A stretch of DNA of 34,684 nt from Cymbomonas tetramitiformis (lineage: Eukaryota > Chlorophyta > Pyramimonadophyceae > Pyramimonadales > Pyramimonadaceae), in NCBI GenBank assembly GCA_001247695.2, contig LGRX02003613.1, forward strand, positions 1 to 34,684. The letters run 5' to 3'. Of the stretch, positions 9,041 through 18,357 are shown in pieces. The notes beneath the pieces are model-generated. The model searched no databases. It saw only the letters and a list, made by a program, of their open reading frames with translations, and was not told the DNA's origin. Within the stretch, counting starts at the first letter, position 1. The number at the start of each line of letters is the position of its first letter. The position numbers and the translations under genes are program-made.

Positions 9041-9960
9041 GTTACAGCGTTACATTGCCCTAAATCCCTTTCTGTAACACCCCTAGCACTTTTCCCAGGG
9101 TGGGCCCCGTTTTTTATGTGTATTTTCGTGGTTGTGTAAAAATTTTTGGCGTTTGGGCGTGTTTTCCAAAAAAGGTTGTTTTTACGTGGAGCAATTTCGG
9201 GAATTCGCTTGTGGTCGAATGTCGGCAGTTTGCTCTCATTTTTTGTGTGTGGCTGCCTCCCACTCTTCTTAGCATATTCCCAAAGTTTTTCGGCGTTCCT
9301 ATCATTCTGCTGGCCTGTGTGGAGTCGGTTGTACCATTATTTGGTAGGGTTTCAGTAGGGTTGGTGCTTATATTGTGGTGGGGGCCCTTTGGTTTGCAGG
9401 GCGGGGGCTTATGTAGCTTGTCCCTGCTTGTTTGGCATAGTTTCTGGTCGGGGTGCTTGTTTCTACCCCCCTTCACCTGTTTTTGTTGCGCCCACTGCGC
9501 TTGTGTTGCCGTCGAGTTAACCGTTACAGCGTTACACTGCCCTAAAGTCCCTGTTGTAACGCCCTTGACATCTATTTCTTGGTGGGCCCCCCCTGGTATA
9601 TGTCGTCCCTTTGGTGTGCCAAAATTTCGGGGGGTTTCGGAATGTTCTGCGAAATTTATCATTTTTACGTAGAGCAGTTTTAGGAATTCGCTTGTGGTCG
9701 AAGGTTGGCGGTCGGTCCTGGCATTTCGCACATCGCTTTCCCTTGCTTTGCTGAGCCATCCTACAAAGTTTTTCGTCAACCCTTCCCACCCATTGGGTGT
9801 TGTGTGGCTATTTGTGGCCGTCCCTCTTAGGGTTACTGTAGGGTTCATACTACTATTGTTGGGGTTGCCAGTTATGTGGTGTGAAAAGTGGTTTAAGCTC
9901 ATGTTAATTTTTGTATCTTCGTGGTTATCATTGGGGAAGTTATAACTGTATATGGTGTGG
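9041..9960 (-). repeat. ~482-bp tandem repeat between LINE ORF1 and ORF2 (copy A)
   Basis: GTTACAGCGTTAC recurs at 9041 and 9523, and GAATTCGCTTGTGGTCGAA at 9201 and 9684. Both pairs are about 482-483 apart, so two diverged tandem units lie across the 3' part of ORF1 and the approach to ORF2. Copy B has the homologous array with a ~455-bp period. Confidence 0.75.
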
Positions 9961-12900
9961 CCATTCTCGCTGAATATGGTGTGGCCATTTCGCCTGTGCT
10001 CGGAGGTAGGCATAATAGCACATTCATGGGCATGGGGACTCTTTGTCTGCCGGGGTGTTGCTATTAGTTTTCGGTTAGTTTGTAGTAAGTTATTATGGTG
10101 AATTGACATTTTCCTTTCGAACGGTGTGTGGTTAATGCTCGGTCCCCCGGCGTGGTCAGTGTGGGAAGTGCTTGCTGGGTGCATGTATTCACAGCATTTG
10201 TCAGTGGCAGTTGCAATGGCAGGCAGAGACAACATAAATATTACTTTGAGTTGTAAGTTCAGGCTAACTTTACTAGGTCTGCTTTCAATATCCCTTCTCT
10301 TGCTATGAGGCCCTGCAGCTGGCTCTGTTATGCCACCCTGTCTTGCAGGCCTGCTGCTTCCTTGGTCCTCTGCAGCACAGATGTTATTTGTTAGTGCAGT
10401 GGGGGTGTGATTCCACTGGCAAGGTGTGATGGGTTGTGATGTGGGTTGGTCAGTAGGGCAGGGGGTTGTATGATTACTCACCTTCCTAGTGAGTGGCGGG
10501 GCTGATCGGGGGCTCTCAGGTTGTGCCCCCTCCTGTGCTGTCGCCTGTGCGCCCCCTTGTGCCCTCCGCTTCGCCGGTGGCTCGGCGTCGATCGCCCGGC
10601 CCCCCGTGTTGGTTGCTGGTCTCTTTGGCGGGGGCTGGCTCCTCTTGGGGTCGGGTTTCTTGCCAGTGTAGGGGATGCCCCGGTACTGATCGTCCTCCTC
10701 TGCAGTCTGTGGTGATTTTTTCGTGAAGTGAAGCGGATGATCAGGTGCCTGTTGTTTTCCTTCTCCTGTCAGGCGATCGGTGAGCGCCCGGAGGGTGTTC
10801 ACCATGGCACCACCGGTTTCCTGGTATGTTTTATGGAAGCCTCTTACCTCTTGAGTGATTTCTGTATGGCGCACCCCAGCGTTGCGCTCCTGTTCTCTGT
10901 GCAGGTCTCGGAGTTCGTCCAGCGTGACGGGCTTGGACTCGTTGAACTTCTCCAGCTGCTTGTTGATGTTTTTTAGCAGCTTCTTGGTCTCTGGGGTGGG
11001 CTGCTTGCTGGTGGCTACAGCCTGCTGGAAGACCTCGTCGGCTTTTGATCCCACTTTATTGATGAACTGGGAGGCCACTACCTCGGCTATGTGGTCGATT
11101 CTTCCCCCACGCGCCTCCCTGCCTCGTGCTGCTCGTGGGGCTTGACGTTGTTTGGTGCCCGCCCCTTGGGCGCTCCACCTCCCCACCTCAACCGTGATCG
11201 TGGTGGAGATGTGTCGGCCAGCGTCGTCTACCCCTGGCAGTACTCGCACCGTCTGTTTACCTGCGTTGGCGATCGCTTCGTACGCCTCCTCCGCCAGTAT
11301 GGCGTAGTAGTTGATCGAATATCCACCCCCGTTGCGCTTCCACTGCAGCAGAGACGATGGGTCCCCGGGCGTCGAAGGTGCCCACTGCCGGGACGGTACG
11401 TGGAAGTCAAAGATGTTTTCGATGCCCTTGAGGGCAGTGGTGTTGGCTGTAAGCTTCTCGATGTGCTCTACGACGGCCTGCACGATGTGGCTTCGGTGAT
11501 GGTCGTGCAGTATCTGTTTCCTGTCCGCGATGGCCACCTCCCGGGCTGCGACCTCGTCGCTGACCTCCTTGCTGGGTAGCCAGCAAGTGGTCGTGGCCAC
11601 ACCCCAGGGGTACGGGTGTTGCACGATGAGCTCCGCTGCAGCCGGTGAGACTGCCTCCAGTAGTATCACCTCCCTGAGGGCTGCGTCTTCCGGAGATTCT
11701 CTCACCGTACCTTTGCGGATCCTGTCAACCAGGTGCCCGAGCTCGTGCCTTGACTCCCGTCTCTCGATGACGGAGGTCGCCAGGATGTTTGAGACCTGCT
11801 CGATGGTTTTCCCCTTGAGCAGCGGCCCGTAGACCAGGACACTGCGTCCTGCTGTCGGCCCTTCCACTGGCTCCCAGGGGGACCATACGTAGATGCAAGG
11901 GAGCACTGGCTGCTCCCTTGTGCAGGTTTGATGCGCCTGCGGCACCACGTGCAGTGGGAGCCGAAAGACTGGGTTAAACAGCACAAAGGCTGCCAGAGGT
12001 CTGTTTTGGAAGGCAAGGTCTATTTGCCTGACCCTGCCCGCACTGTTGAGCCAGATGTGGGTGTGTCGGAGGTCGTACACAACGGCCTCTGGTGAGTCGG
12101 ACACCTCAAAAAGAAGGGCGTTCAGGTACCGGAGGTACTTGAGCACTTCCTTGATGCTCTCGTCCAAGTCCACTATTTTTAATTGTGGGGTGCCTGTGTA
12201 CGGGAAGCCTGTGGGCCCTGTGTCGCTTGGGTCAAGGCTGCTGCCCGTGACTGATCGTACGTGGGTGAGAGAGAGTCTCTCCCCACGTACCACGGGCACT
12301 CCTAGTTTGAAGGCATGTGCGGGAGGGTCCTCCGCCACCAGGACCTCCCTGCGGTCGGTGTGCCACTTGGTGGCGATGTGGTAGATTTTGGCTTCCGGGT
12401 TTTCCGTGGCCTTAGGACGGCGCTGGTAGATTCGAGACACCTTTTCCAGCGTGGTCTCTGTGCTCTTTGATGTGGTGTACTCAAGGAGGCTCGGGATGTT
12501 GTCAGCTGGGGCTCCGTCGACTTTTCTGTAGTCGATGGGCCGGTCCAGCGCCCTTCGCAGCTCCTCTGGCTGGACTTGTGTTTTGTTACCAGATTCAGTC
12601 CCCTCGGGGTTTCTGGCGCGGGGGCCGGCAGTGCCGGGTAGCCCGTCTTCTTGTTTTTTGTTTGTTTTATGTTTTTGCGGGATCGCACTTCTCGCGAAGT
12701 GTACCCTCTTGGTCTTCTGTTGTTTGGGTGGCTTGTCTTCTGCGTGTGTTTTGTCAGTACGTTCCGATGGAACGTCCGTTTCGTGTTGTATGCCTGCCAT
12801 ACCGGTTGCCCGATCAGCTTCCGGAGTGGCGTACTCTAGCTCGGAGTCGGAGTCCGACATTCCGAGCTCAACAGATGTTATTTTTGGAGAGTGGTTCGGC

Positions 12901-13079
12901 TCAGAGTCCAAGTCCGAGCCGTCAGGGCTCTGGTCGTACTCTGGCATGTTTTCGATTTCAGGTAGGCCAGCTGTTGCTTCTCCTTGCGGTTGGTGATGCT
13001 GCCCGCCCACGGTGGTGTTTTGGGTCGATTTTGACGAGCCTGCGCACGTCAGTCTGGGTTTGTTAGCGGTTTTGGCCAT
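9114..13079 (-). CDS. LINE ORF1 protein (copy A)
   Basis: 1321 aa beginning MAKTANKPRLTCAG; the same start is conserved in copy B. The N-terminal ~170 residues are acidic and then basic low complexity. Residues ~180-620 form a well-conserved, fold-like region with no family I recognise. A charged, coiled-coil-like stretch follows (about 690-780), then a Q/P/R-rich tail. At about codon 866 the frame crosses AAG/GTGAGT, a perfect consensus splice donor. Beyond it the composition changes: a hydrophobic segment (~937-957), then sequence encoded by the tandem repeats. By position and basic character it is the RNA-binding, chaperone-like ORF1 of a LINE, but I see no zinc knuckle or RRM. The last ~300 residues differ strongly from copy B. 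Confidence 0.78.
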   Translation of the reverse strand: MAKTANKPRLTCAGSSKSTQNTTVGGQHHQPQGEATAGLPEIENMPEYDQSPDGSDLDSEPNHSPKITSVELGMSDSDSELEYATPEADRATGMAGIQHETDVPSERTDKTHAEDKPPKQQKTKRVHFARSAIPQKHKTNKKQEDGLPGTAGPRARNPEGTESGNKTQVQPEELRRALDRPIDYRKVDGAPADNIPSLLEYTTSKSTETTLEKVSRIYQRRPKATENPEAKIYHIATKWHTDRREVLVAEDPPAHAFKLGVPVVRGERLSLTHVRSVTGSSLDPSDTGPTGFPYTGTPQLKIVDLDESIKEVLKYLRYLNALLFEVSDSPEAVVYDLRHTHIWLNSAGRVRQIDLAFQNRPLAAFVLFNPVFRLPLHVVPQAHQTCTREQPVLPCIYVWSPWEPVEGPTAGRSVLVYGPLLKGKTIEQVSNILATSVIERRESRHELGHLVDRIRKGTVRESPEDAALREVILLEAVSPAAAELIVQHPYPWGVATTTCWLPSKEVSDEVAAREVAIADRKQILHDHHRSHIVQAVVEHIEKLTANTTALKGIENIFDFHVPSRQWAPSTPGDPSSLLQWKRNGGGYSINYYAILAEEAYEAIANAGKQTVRVLPGVDDAGRHISTTITVEVGRWSAQGAGTKQRQAPRAARGREARGGRIDHIAEVVASQFINKVGSKADEVFQQAVATSKQPTPETKKLLKNINKQLEKFNESKPVTLDELRDLHREQERNAGVRHTEITQEVRGFHKTYQETGGAMVNTLRALTDRLTGEGKQQAPDHPLHFTKKSPQTAEEDDQYRGIPYTGKKPDPKRSQPPPKRPATNTGGRAIDAEPPAKRRAQGGAQATAQEGAQPESPRSAPPLTRKVSNHTTPCPTDQPTSQPITPCQWNHTPTALTNNICAAEDQGSSRPARQGGITEPAAGPHSKRRDIESRPSKVSLNLQLKVIFMLSLPAIATATDKCCEYMHPASTSHTDHAGGPSINHTPFERKMSIHHNNLLQTNRKLIATPRQTKSPHAHECAIMPTSEHRRNGHTIFSENGHTIYSYNFPNDNHEDTKINMSLNHFSHHITGNPNNSSMNPTVTLRGTATNSHTTPNGWEGLTKNFVGWLSKARESDVRNARTDRQPSTTSEFLKLLYVKMINFAEHSETPRNFGTPKGRHIPGGAHQEIDVKGVTTGTLGQCNAVTVNSTATQAQWAQQKQVKGGRNKHPDQKLCQTSRDKLHKPPPCKPKGPHHNISTNPTETLPNNGTTDSTQASRMIGTPKNFGNMLRRVGGSHTQKMRANCRHSTTSEFPKLLHVKTTFFGKHAQTPKIFTQPRKYT

Positions 13080-13172
13080 ATTTCTTGCGAGAACGAGTTT
13101 GGTGTGCTGGAGGGTTGTTTTCGAGTGTGGTACGAACGTGTTTTGGAGCGTATCTTCGCACCCCCGAACAAC

Positions 13173-13183
13173 TGGTATCAGCG
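13173..13183 (+). promoter_or_regulatory. Putative LTR-retrotransposon primer-binding site 1
   Basis: TGGTATCAGCG matches the start of the classic initiator-Met-tRNA primer-binding site TGGTATCAGAGC. It is preceded by CGAACAAC, compatible with an LTR ending in CA. The LINE copy A boundary is only about 13 bp upstream, so the LINE probably inserted in this element's 5' LTR. Confidence 0.4.
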
Positions 13184-13542
13184 TGGTTGCGTTAGACGCG
13201 ACCTGTTAGTGCCGACTGAACTTCGGCTGTACAATTATCGGCACACGACTTCTCCGCGAGGCCTTTCCGCGGGTTCCCACGAAAATTCTGAAAACGACGA
13301 CGTAAAACACGCTTAATTGCGTCCGCCTTTCGTCAGGGCTGCGAATTTCGACGGAAAATATATCATATACTGTTCCTGAATGCATATACCACACGTTCAA
13401 GTGTGATGTAATTCGTCTTTGCAGGTACCGTTCCGCGGGATCTGCCTTTCGTTCAACCGAAATCGGCGTCAATCGGCAAAAATTTATCGCCCGTACTGTG
13501 TGAGTTCACTGCCGTTTACGTGCGTTCACTCACAGCGCAATC
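13184..13542 (+). other. Leader upstream of the Q/P-rich ORF
   Basis: Noncoding 5' leader between the putative primer-binding site and the ATG at 13543. A pyrimidine-rich TTCGTCTTTGCAG/GTACCG at about 13410-13430 could be a splice acceptor. No other feature is visible. Confidence 0.35.
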
Positions 13543-14379
13543 ATGGACTTTCAGCATGGAATTCCGTCGCACACGGCTGTAGCGGCTTCCACGGAGCAAT
13601 CGCAGTTTCTTTCGGCAGCGAATTACTCTGAATCGCTCGACCCGAGAATTGTTTCGCACGTCTTTCCGCAATCGGCTGCGCACACACAACCTGGACTCTC
13701 GTACGTTGGCTCAACGCAACAGCTGGATGTAAATTCTGCGTACGGATTTTTGCACGAACTGCCGCAGCGTAATTTTATGACGGCGCCGCCGCAATTTCAG
13801 CGGAATTCGTACGATTTTTCCGGCCCCCACAGTGGGTATGACGAGCGCAGCTCTAACGGTAGCCCAATTATGACAACGCCAGCCGGTCAATTTTGGCAGC
13901 CGCAGCCCCGTGATGATTTAGCTCACCAGAGGAATTTTCAACAGCAAATTTTTCTGCAGCAACAGCAGTACGGTCAGCAGCACCAACTGCCACCACGTGC
14001 CTTGTGGCCGCATACCACTCCGTTGCCAGCGGCTGCGTACAGCGTACCAATGGGGTACCCTTCTCCGGGTATGCTGTCTCCCCCGGTGCCGAATCTGTCA
14101 GTGCCTGAGCTCTCACCGTACCCCACGGCGTCCGTGGCACCGAATTTAGCCCTGTCCTATCCTGTTCCAGTGACGGAAGCAGCCGTTCAGCTACCACCTG
14201 CTGTGACACCTTTAGTGCACGTTGCCAGCGCAGGAATTACCCCCTCGGCAGGGGGGGGGAAGTGTGCCAGGAGGCACGACGTACCTGCTGAGACACCCAT
14301 AGTAGGGGGGTCTGATTTCGATGATGATAAGAGTAGCGAACTATTAGGGAAATTAGTGAGTGGATGTGACATTGCCTGA
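13543..14379 (+). CDS. Q/P-rich Gag-like ORF, probably truncated
   Basis: 278 aa starting MDFQHGIPSHTAVAAS. The protein is low in complexity: Q-rich around residues 125-150 and P/S/V-rich from 150 to 235, without a recognisable fold, zinc knuckle or membrane segment. It follows a putative tRNA primer-binding site and a ~360-nt leader, which is the position of gag in an LTR retrotransposon. The frame then runs across a G-rich polypurine run (about 14250-14262) into the putative LTR, so the last ~39 residues are probably not original. Nothing of pol is present. It could instead be an intrinsically disordered host protein. Moderate confidence that it is coding, low confidence in the role. Confidence 0.45.
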   Translation: MDFQHGIPSHTAVAASTEQSQFLSAANYSESLDPRIVSHVFPQSAAHTQPGLSYVGSTQQLDVNSAYGFLHELPQRNFMTAPPQFQRNSYDFSGPHSGYDERSSNGSPIMTTPAGQFWQPQPRDDLAHQRNFQQQIFLQQQQYGQQHQLPPRALWPHTTPLPAAAYSVPMGYPSPGMLSPPVPNLSVPELSPYPTASVAPNLALSYPVPVTEAAVQLPPAVTPLVHVASAGITPSAGGGKCARRHDVPAETPIVGGSDFDDDKSSELLGKLVSGCDIA

Positions 14380-14578
14380 GCGAACAGTTGGGGAAAATAA
14401 TATGTGAGCTCAGAGGAGAGAATAAAGAGAGGTAACAGAGTTGGTCTCTCAGACTTGGACAGCAAATGATATAACTCTTGCTGTCTGGGTTTATGTTAAA
14501 TAGTATATCTGAATATATGATATGATTCCTCAAGATAATAGAGGATAATAGTTTACTCCTGGGAATTCCCCTGGGACA
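14263..14578 (+). mobile_element. Putative 316-bp LTR with PPT on its left and PBS on its right
   Basis: It starts TGTGCC directly after the purine run GGGGGGGGGAAG and ends GGGACA, giving near-inverted ends (TGTGCC against TGTCCC). It is followed after 3 nt by TGGTATCTTAGGC, a primer-binding-site-like sequence. A polypurine tract before it is expected of a 3' LTR and a primer-binding site after it of a 5' LTR. Having both implies a tandem LTR-gag-LTR-gag array or a chance match. No second copy is present in the window to confirm the ends. Confidence 0.42.
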
Positions 14579-14581
14579 ATT

Positions 14582-14594
14582 TGGTATCTTAGGC
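14582..14594 (+). promoter_or_regulatory. Putative primer-binding site 2
   Basis: TGGTATCTTAGGC shares TGGTATC with the initiator-Met-tRNA primer-binding site and with the site at 13173. It lies 3 nt after the CA end of the putative LTR. Confidence 0.35.
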
Positions 14595-14869
14595 GTGTGA
14601 GCGTCTTTTTAGCTCGCTCTCGCTCGCTTTGCGTGCTTGCATGCGCACTTTGGACCTGTGGCGAACTGCTTTCAGCTTCCGTTGCGACGTTCTGATATGT
14701 TTTTGGTGTGCATTCCGGTTGTTCTGGCGGCTTGACGGGTTAGCGTCCTAGAGGCGGGACCGTTTTTGTCGTTGGTTATACCGGTTTCACTCGTTTTTGG
14801 CCTATTTTGGCTCACTTCCGTGTGCATCCTGATAAGTGAACTCTACGGCACATATTGGGGGGGAGGTAT

Positions 14870-15540
14870 GATGGCTTACAACAACTTTTGTGCGATTTTT
14901 ATGAGTTATTTACAATTGTTTTAGTCTTCATCAACTCATAGTATGGCCTCAAACAGCTTATTTCTTCAAAATATGTGCGGATTCACCCCCTTTTTAGAGC
15001 TTAAAAAGAGTTGATGCACCTCCTCAACTTCGATAACTGGGCTTCTGGATGGTTGTGAAAAGTTATTTTACTTATTTTGGATATATTTTACCAAACTTTA
15101 CCAGTCCTCATCAATTCTTGGAGCTTTGAGACCTTTTTGAGCCTTTTTGGGAGCTGCATTCACTCCTTTTTGGTCCATCAACCCTGAGTTTTAAGAGTGG
15201 ATCAAGCTTCTAGACTTCAATATGGAACTTTTGAACGATATTATTATTTTATTCTACTCAGTATGGATATTATTTACCGTTCTCAACAGTTCTTGAAGGT
15301 CTACAGCCCTTTGGTGCCCTTTTTGGCTGATGCATGCACCTTTTTCAGCCCCAAAATAGCCCTTTTTGACTGAAAATGGACTTTTCAGACTGCCAAATAC
15401 TTATTCTGGACAGTACACACGGTTTATCTTTCAAATATGGACCTTACTGAAAAGTTTATCAGTGTATGGAGTTATGGGACCTTCTGGGAGCTATTTGGAT
15501 ACTTTTGGCTGCAGCATGCACTCCCCATCCACACCTAGCA
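14870..15540 (+). repeat. Degenerate ~178-bp tandem repeat, about 4 copies
   Basis: The block AGTCCTCATCAATTCTTGGA at 15103 has diverged counterparts about 180 bp upstream (AGTCTTCATCAACTCAT at 14923), about 175 bp downstream (TTCTCAACAGTTCTTG near 15280) and again near 15455 (TCAGTGTATGGAG). Each unit also has a CTTTTTGG...GCAT.CACT block about 60 bp later. The array is T-rich, noncoding, and fills the leader between the putative LTR and gag. It could be a transcriptional enhancer array or packaging leader. Confidence 0.6.
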
Positions 15541-15766
15541 CTTGAAAACTGTGTCGCGGAGCCCTGGCGAATTTTCTAGAAATGGACAGAAGTGAAGTAA
15601 GGACTACGTTGACAACATAAAAAGTACTTCTTCAACTCTGTTTTCACTTCCAATAGTGTTACAAGCAACCTCAGCAGCTGGCAGCAAGTGTGCTTTCGAC
15701 TGCTGAACGTACATCCACTTCCAGCCCCCTTAACACTGTGGGCTATTTTTAGTAACCTACCAGCAT

Positions 15767-15997
15767 ATGGCCATACCCTTTGGTATTGGTGACACGTACA
15801 GACGACAGTGGTGGAAGCAGGGCTTTGACAAGTGGGTCTACCCTCCTGGACCTCTTCAGCAACCTGGTATTCCATTTGGCGGCTTCCCTCCTTCACCTTC
15901 AGTGTCCCCCACTACGTCGGACGACGAAGAGGACCCGTTCACACTTCCTGAAGGTTTCCAGCCCCTACTGTTACCTCAACCTCCACAACAGAACTAG
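15767..15997 (+). CDS. Small P-rich ORF at the 5' end of the Gag locus
   Basis: 76 aa (MAIPFGIGDTYRRQWW...). It has an aromatic, basic N-terminus, then P/G-rich and acidic DDEEDP segments, ending PPQQN just 17 nt before the ATG of the next ORF, which lies in the -1 frame. The composition matches the proline-rich start of the following ORF, so it may be the original N-terminus of the same Gag, separated by an indel or a short intron. It could also be an upstream ORF. Confidence 0.4.
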   Translation: MAIPFGIGDTYRRQWWKQGFDKWVYPPGPLQQPGIPFGGFPPSPSVSPTTSDDEEDPFTLPEGFQPLLLPQPPQQN

Positions 15998-16014
15998 CCT
16001 GCCTATTTCCAGAT

Positions 16015-18357
16015 ATGCAGCCGCCCTACGACCCATACGCCGTACCCCCGTCTCCATTCACCTTTCCACCCTCACTTGCTGCTGGCTCCTTTCCACCCTC
16101 CACCACCGGACCTGCAGCACTCATGGCCCCAGGACAGCCCAGTCCCCTGCCATATCAACCACCTCAGGTCCCCCTCGCAGACCCCCGCCTTACTCCACTC
16201 AGCCCTTACCCACAGCCACATCCCTCAGGAACCGTCCCGGTGTACCACACCCCAGCAGCAGTTCCTGGACCGGTCCCCGCTGTACCATGGACCTGGTCTG
16301 GGGGTTTCCCCTTCGGGGGGGTTCCCTCCCCTTACGCCCCTGCACTTCACTCCCCGGCTCAGACGCTGCCAGGGACTGCTAGGAGTGCTGAGGAGGCGGC
16401 ACGCTGGCTGGCGTATCGTCGGCAGGAAGAGGCGGCGGTGCTGGCTGCGTCAGGCTTGCAGGTGGGAGCTCAGGCCACCTATGGTGCTGGAGGGGTGCTC
16501 GCAGAGCGCCCCGGCACGGGCTACCCAGCAGGGGCCTTTCGTACCACTGGAGGGGTGCACGCAGAGCACCCCGGTGAGGGCTTCCCTGCAGGGGCCCACG
16601 CGACGAACGCTGGAGGGGTACAGGAGGATGAGCCGGAAGAGGAGCCTGTCGCAGACAATCCCTGCCCTCACGATGAGTACCTGAGAGCAGGGGGCTACAG
16701 TGACGTAGACCCCGACAACCCATTTGGCCGTAGTGCTGGCGAGGAGTATGCGTATGAGTACGAGGCGGACCCCAACGACTACGACGAGTATCTGCGGGCG
16801 GGGGGCCACAGTGACGTGGACCCCAACGATCCGTACGGGGAAGGGCAGCGCTGGGACGAGGTAGATGACGACGAGGAGGAGCAGGAGGAGCTGGTCGTCT
16901 CCATCACTGCGTCAGCCTCAGCGCAGCGCGTTGTCACTGTTGGCGTGGACGAGACGTCCGCAGCACCGCCACAACCGCCTGAAGTGTTCGTCTCGAACAA
17001 CGCAGGGCGTCGGCGGTCTCGTCGTTCGTCGGGACCGGGGAGCTGGGACGAGCGCAACCTACCTTTCCGCGAGGAGTCTGACTCCAATTATGGCGGGGGC
17101 TCTTCGTCCGCCTCGCAGACGTCCTCGTCGAGGTCATCAAAATCCTCGAGGTCGTCTAAGTCGGGCAGGAGCGGGCAGAGTGACGGACTTAGTGACCGTG
17201 CCCGCAAGCATCGCGACGCCAAGGAGAGGAAGCGGAAGCTGCGGCGTCGAGAGCGTGACGAAGGGCGGACCCTTACCCCTGCAGCCCTAGCGGCCACCTT
17301 CAGGGAGTGCCTGAAGGAGTTCCACAGCCAAGGGGGGGGCACACGGTCCGCTCCTGCGGACCCCACAGCTGAGACCGCCAGTGCAGACCCCCAGGCCGGG
17401 GTTAATTCAGTCGCTGGAGGGGTGCCCGCGGAGCACTCCGGCGCGGATCCTCCAACGGGGGTCATTTCAGACGCTGGAGGGGTGCACGCAGAGCACCCCG
17501 GCGCAGACCCCCCAGCGGGGATCGCTTCGGTTGATCCGCAGCTGGCGGAGGGCGGGGGGGAGATTCACCCGCAGCGAGCTGGTGTTGCCCCCCTGACCGC
17601 GGTGGTGGCCCCCGATGTGGGGGTGCAAACTGGGCAGCCCGGCGGCAGAGGAGGAGCTGGAGTCAACAACGGGGACGTGACCCTGCAGCAGACGGCGGGC
17701 AAGGGCAGCGCCACACGAGAGCGCGAGACCGTTGGCTCCCGCCAACTGGCCCGGCTACGAAGGCAGTCCCTGGAGACGGTGGTGGTTCTCGGGTCTGGTG
17801 AAGGAACCCCTGCTGACCACACCCCAGGCACTGACTCGACAGCTGCCGTTCGACATGTGAACTTCCGTGAGGCGAACGGGACCCCTGATGTTCCTGGTGG
17901 AGTGATGCCTGGCGGGCCCTCAGCGGAGCTGCCTCCCCCTGCACATGACCCTGCTGTACCAGCACTTGGAGGTGGCGATGGGGGATGTGCACCACCTGGA
18001 CCTCCGACAGCTGCTCCCTTGCCACCCGCGGTGCCACTCCCAATGCCCAGTGGGCCACCGCCACCTCCTCCTCCTCCTCCACCTGGTAGCACGCTTGCGT
18101 TACCAGCACCAGAGCATGATGGTGGAGGTCGTGACGGGTCACCAGGGAGACCTCCCCCTCCCCCTCCGTCTGGTCGAGGTGGGCATCGAGGGCGGGCCCT
18201 ACTGGCCACACGAGATGGCCACACTCTGTGGGTACCGCAGCCTTGGGGGACACTGGATACCTCGGACTCGGAATGCCGACGGCTACGGTCAGATCGGCTG
18301 CAGATGGTGGCCTTGACCTCTTCTACAAGGCTATCCTCTTGCTGGGGGTATCACTGA
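16015..18357 (+). CDS. Gag-like protein, N-terminal low-complexity part
   Basis: 780 aa. It has a proline-rich N-terminus (1-115), then two families of internal repeats: AGGV.AEHPG..PAG modules at about 158-205 and 466-505, and DEYLRAGG.SDVDP.[DN]P modules at about 221-240 and 259-272. An acidic stretch (~280-295), an SR-rich segment (~360-390), a basic RKHRDAKERKRKLRRRERDE segment (~395-420) and a 10-proline run (~681-690) follow. The DNA repeats keep the frame, which supports coding. The frame continues past 18228 and ends at 18357 in sequence that reads better in the -1 frame, the Gag frame at 18228-19931. The two are probably one product joined by -1 frameshifting or split by an indel. 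No membrane segment or enzyme motif is visible. Confidence 0.5.
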   Translation: MQPPYDPYAVPPSPFTFPPSLAAGSFPPSTTGPAALMAPGQPSPLPYQPPQVPLADPRLTPLSPYPQPHPSGTVPVYHTPAAVPGPVPAVPWTWSGGFPFGGVPSPYAPALHSPAQTLPGTARSAEEAARWLAYRRQEEAAVLAASGLQVGAQATYGAGGVLAERPGTGYPAGAFRTTGGVHAEHPGEGFPAGAHATNAGGVQEDEPEEEPVADNPCPHDEYLRAGGYSDVDPDNPFGRSAGEEYAYEYEADPNDYDEYLRAGGHSDVDPNDPYGEGQRWDEVDDDEEEQEELVVSITASASAQRVVTVGVDETSAAPPQPPEVFVSNNAGRRRSRRSSGPGSWDERNLPFREESDSNYGGGSSSASQTSSSRSSKSSRSSKSGRSGQSDGLSDRARKHRDAKERKRKLRRRERDEGRTLTPAALAATFRECLKEFHSQGGGTRSAPADPTAETASADPQAGVNSVAGGVPAEHSGADPPTGVISDAGGVHAEHPGADPPAGIASVDPQLAEGGGEIHPQRAGVAPLTAVVAPDVGVQTGQPGGRGGAGVNNGDVTLQQTAGKGSATRERETVGSRQLARLRRQSLETVVVLGSGEGTPADHTPGTDSTAAVRHVNFREANGTPDVPGGVMPGGPSAELPPPAHDPAVPALGGGDGGCAPPGPPTAAPLPPAVPLPMPSGPPPPPPPPPPGSTLALPAPEHDGGGRDGSPGRPPPPPPSGRGGHRGRALLATRDGHTLWVPQPWGTLDTSDSECRRLRSDRLQMVALTSSTRLSSCWGYH

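Larger units (their letters stand above)
5733..13159 (-). mobile_element. LINE (non-LTR retrotransposon) copy A, 3'-truncated
   Basis: A two-ORF non-LTR retrotransposon on the minus strand. The 5' boundary near 13159 is where identity with copy B (28482) begins. The 3' boundary near 5733 is where the reverse-transcriptase homology stops after its first block. LINEs normally lose their 5' end during insertion, so loss of most of RT and the 3' UTR points to a later deletion or rearrangement. ORF1 is almost identical to copy B for about 1,010 codons, whereas ORF2 is clearly diverged from it. Confidence 0.82.
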
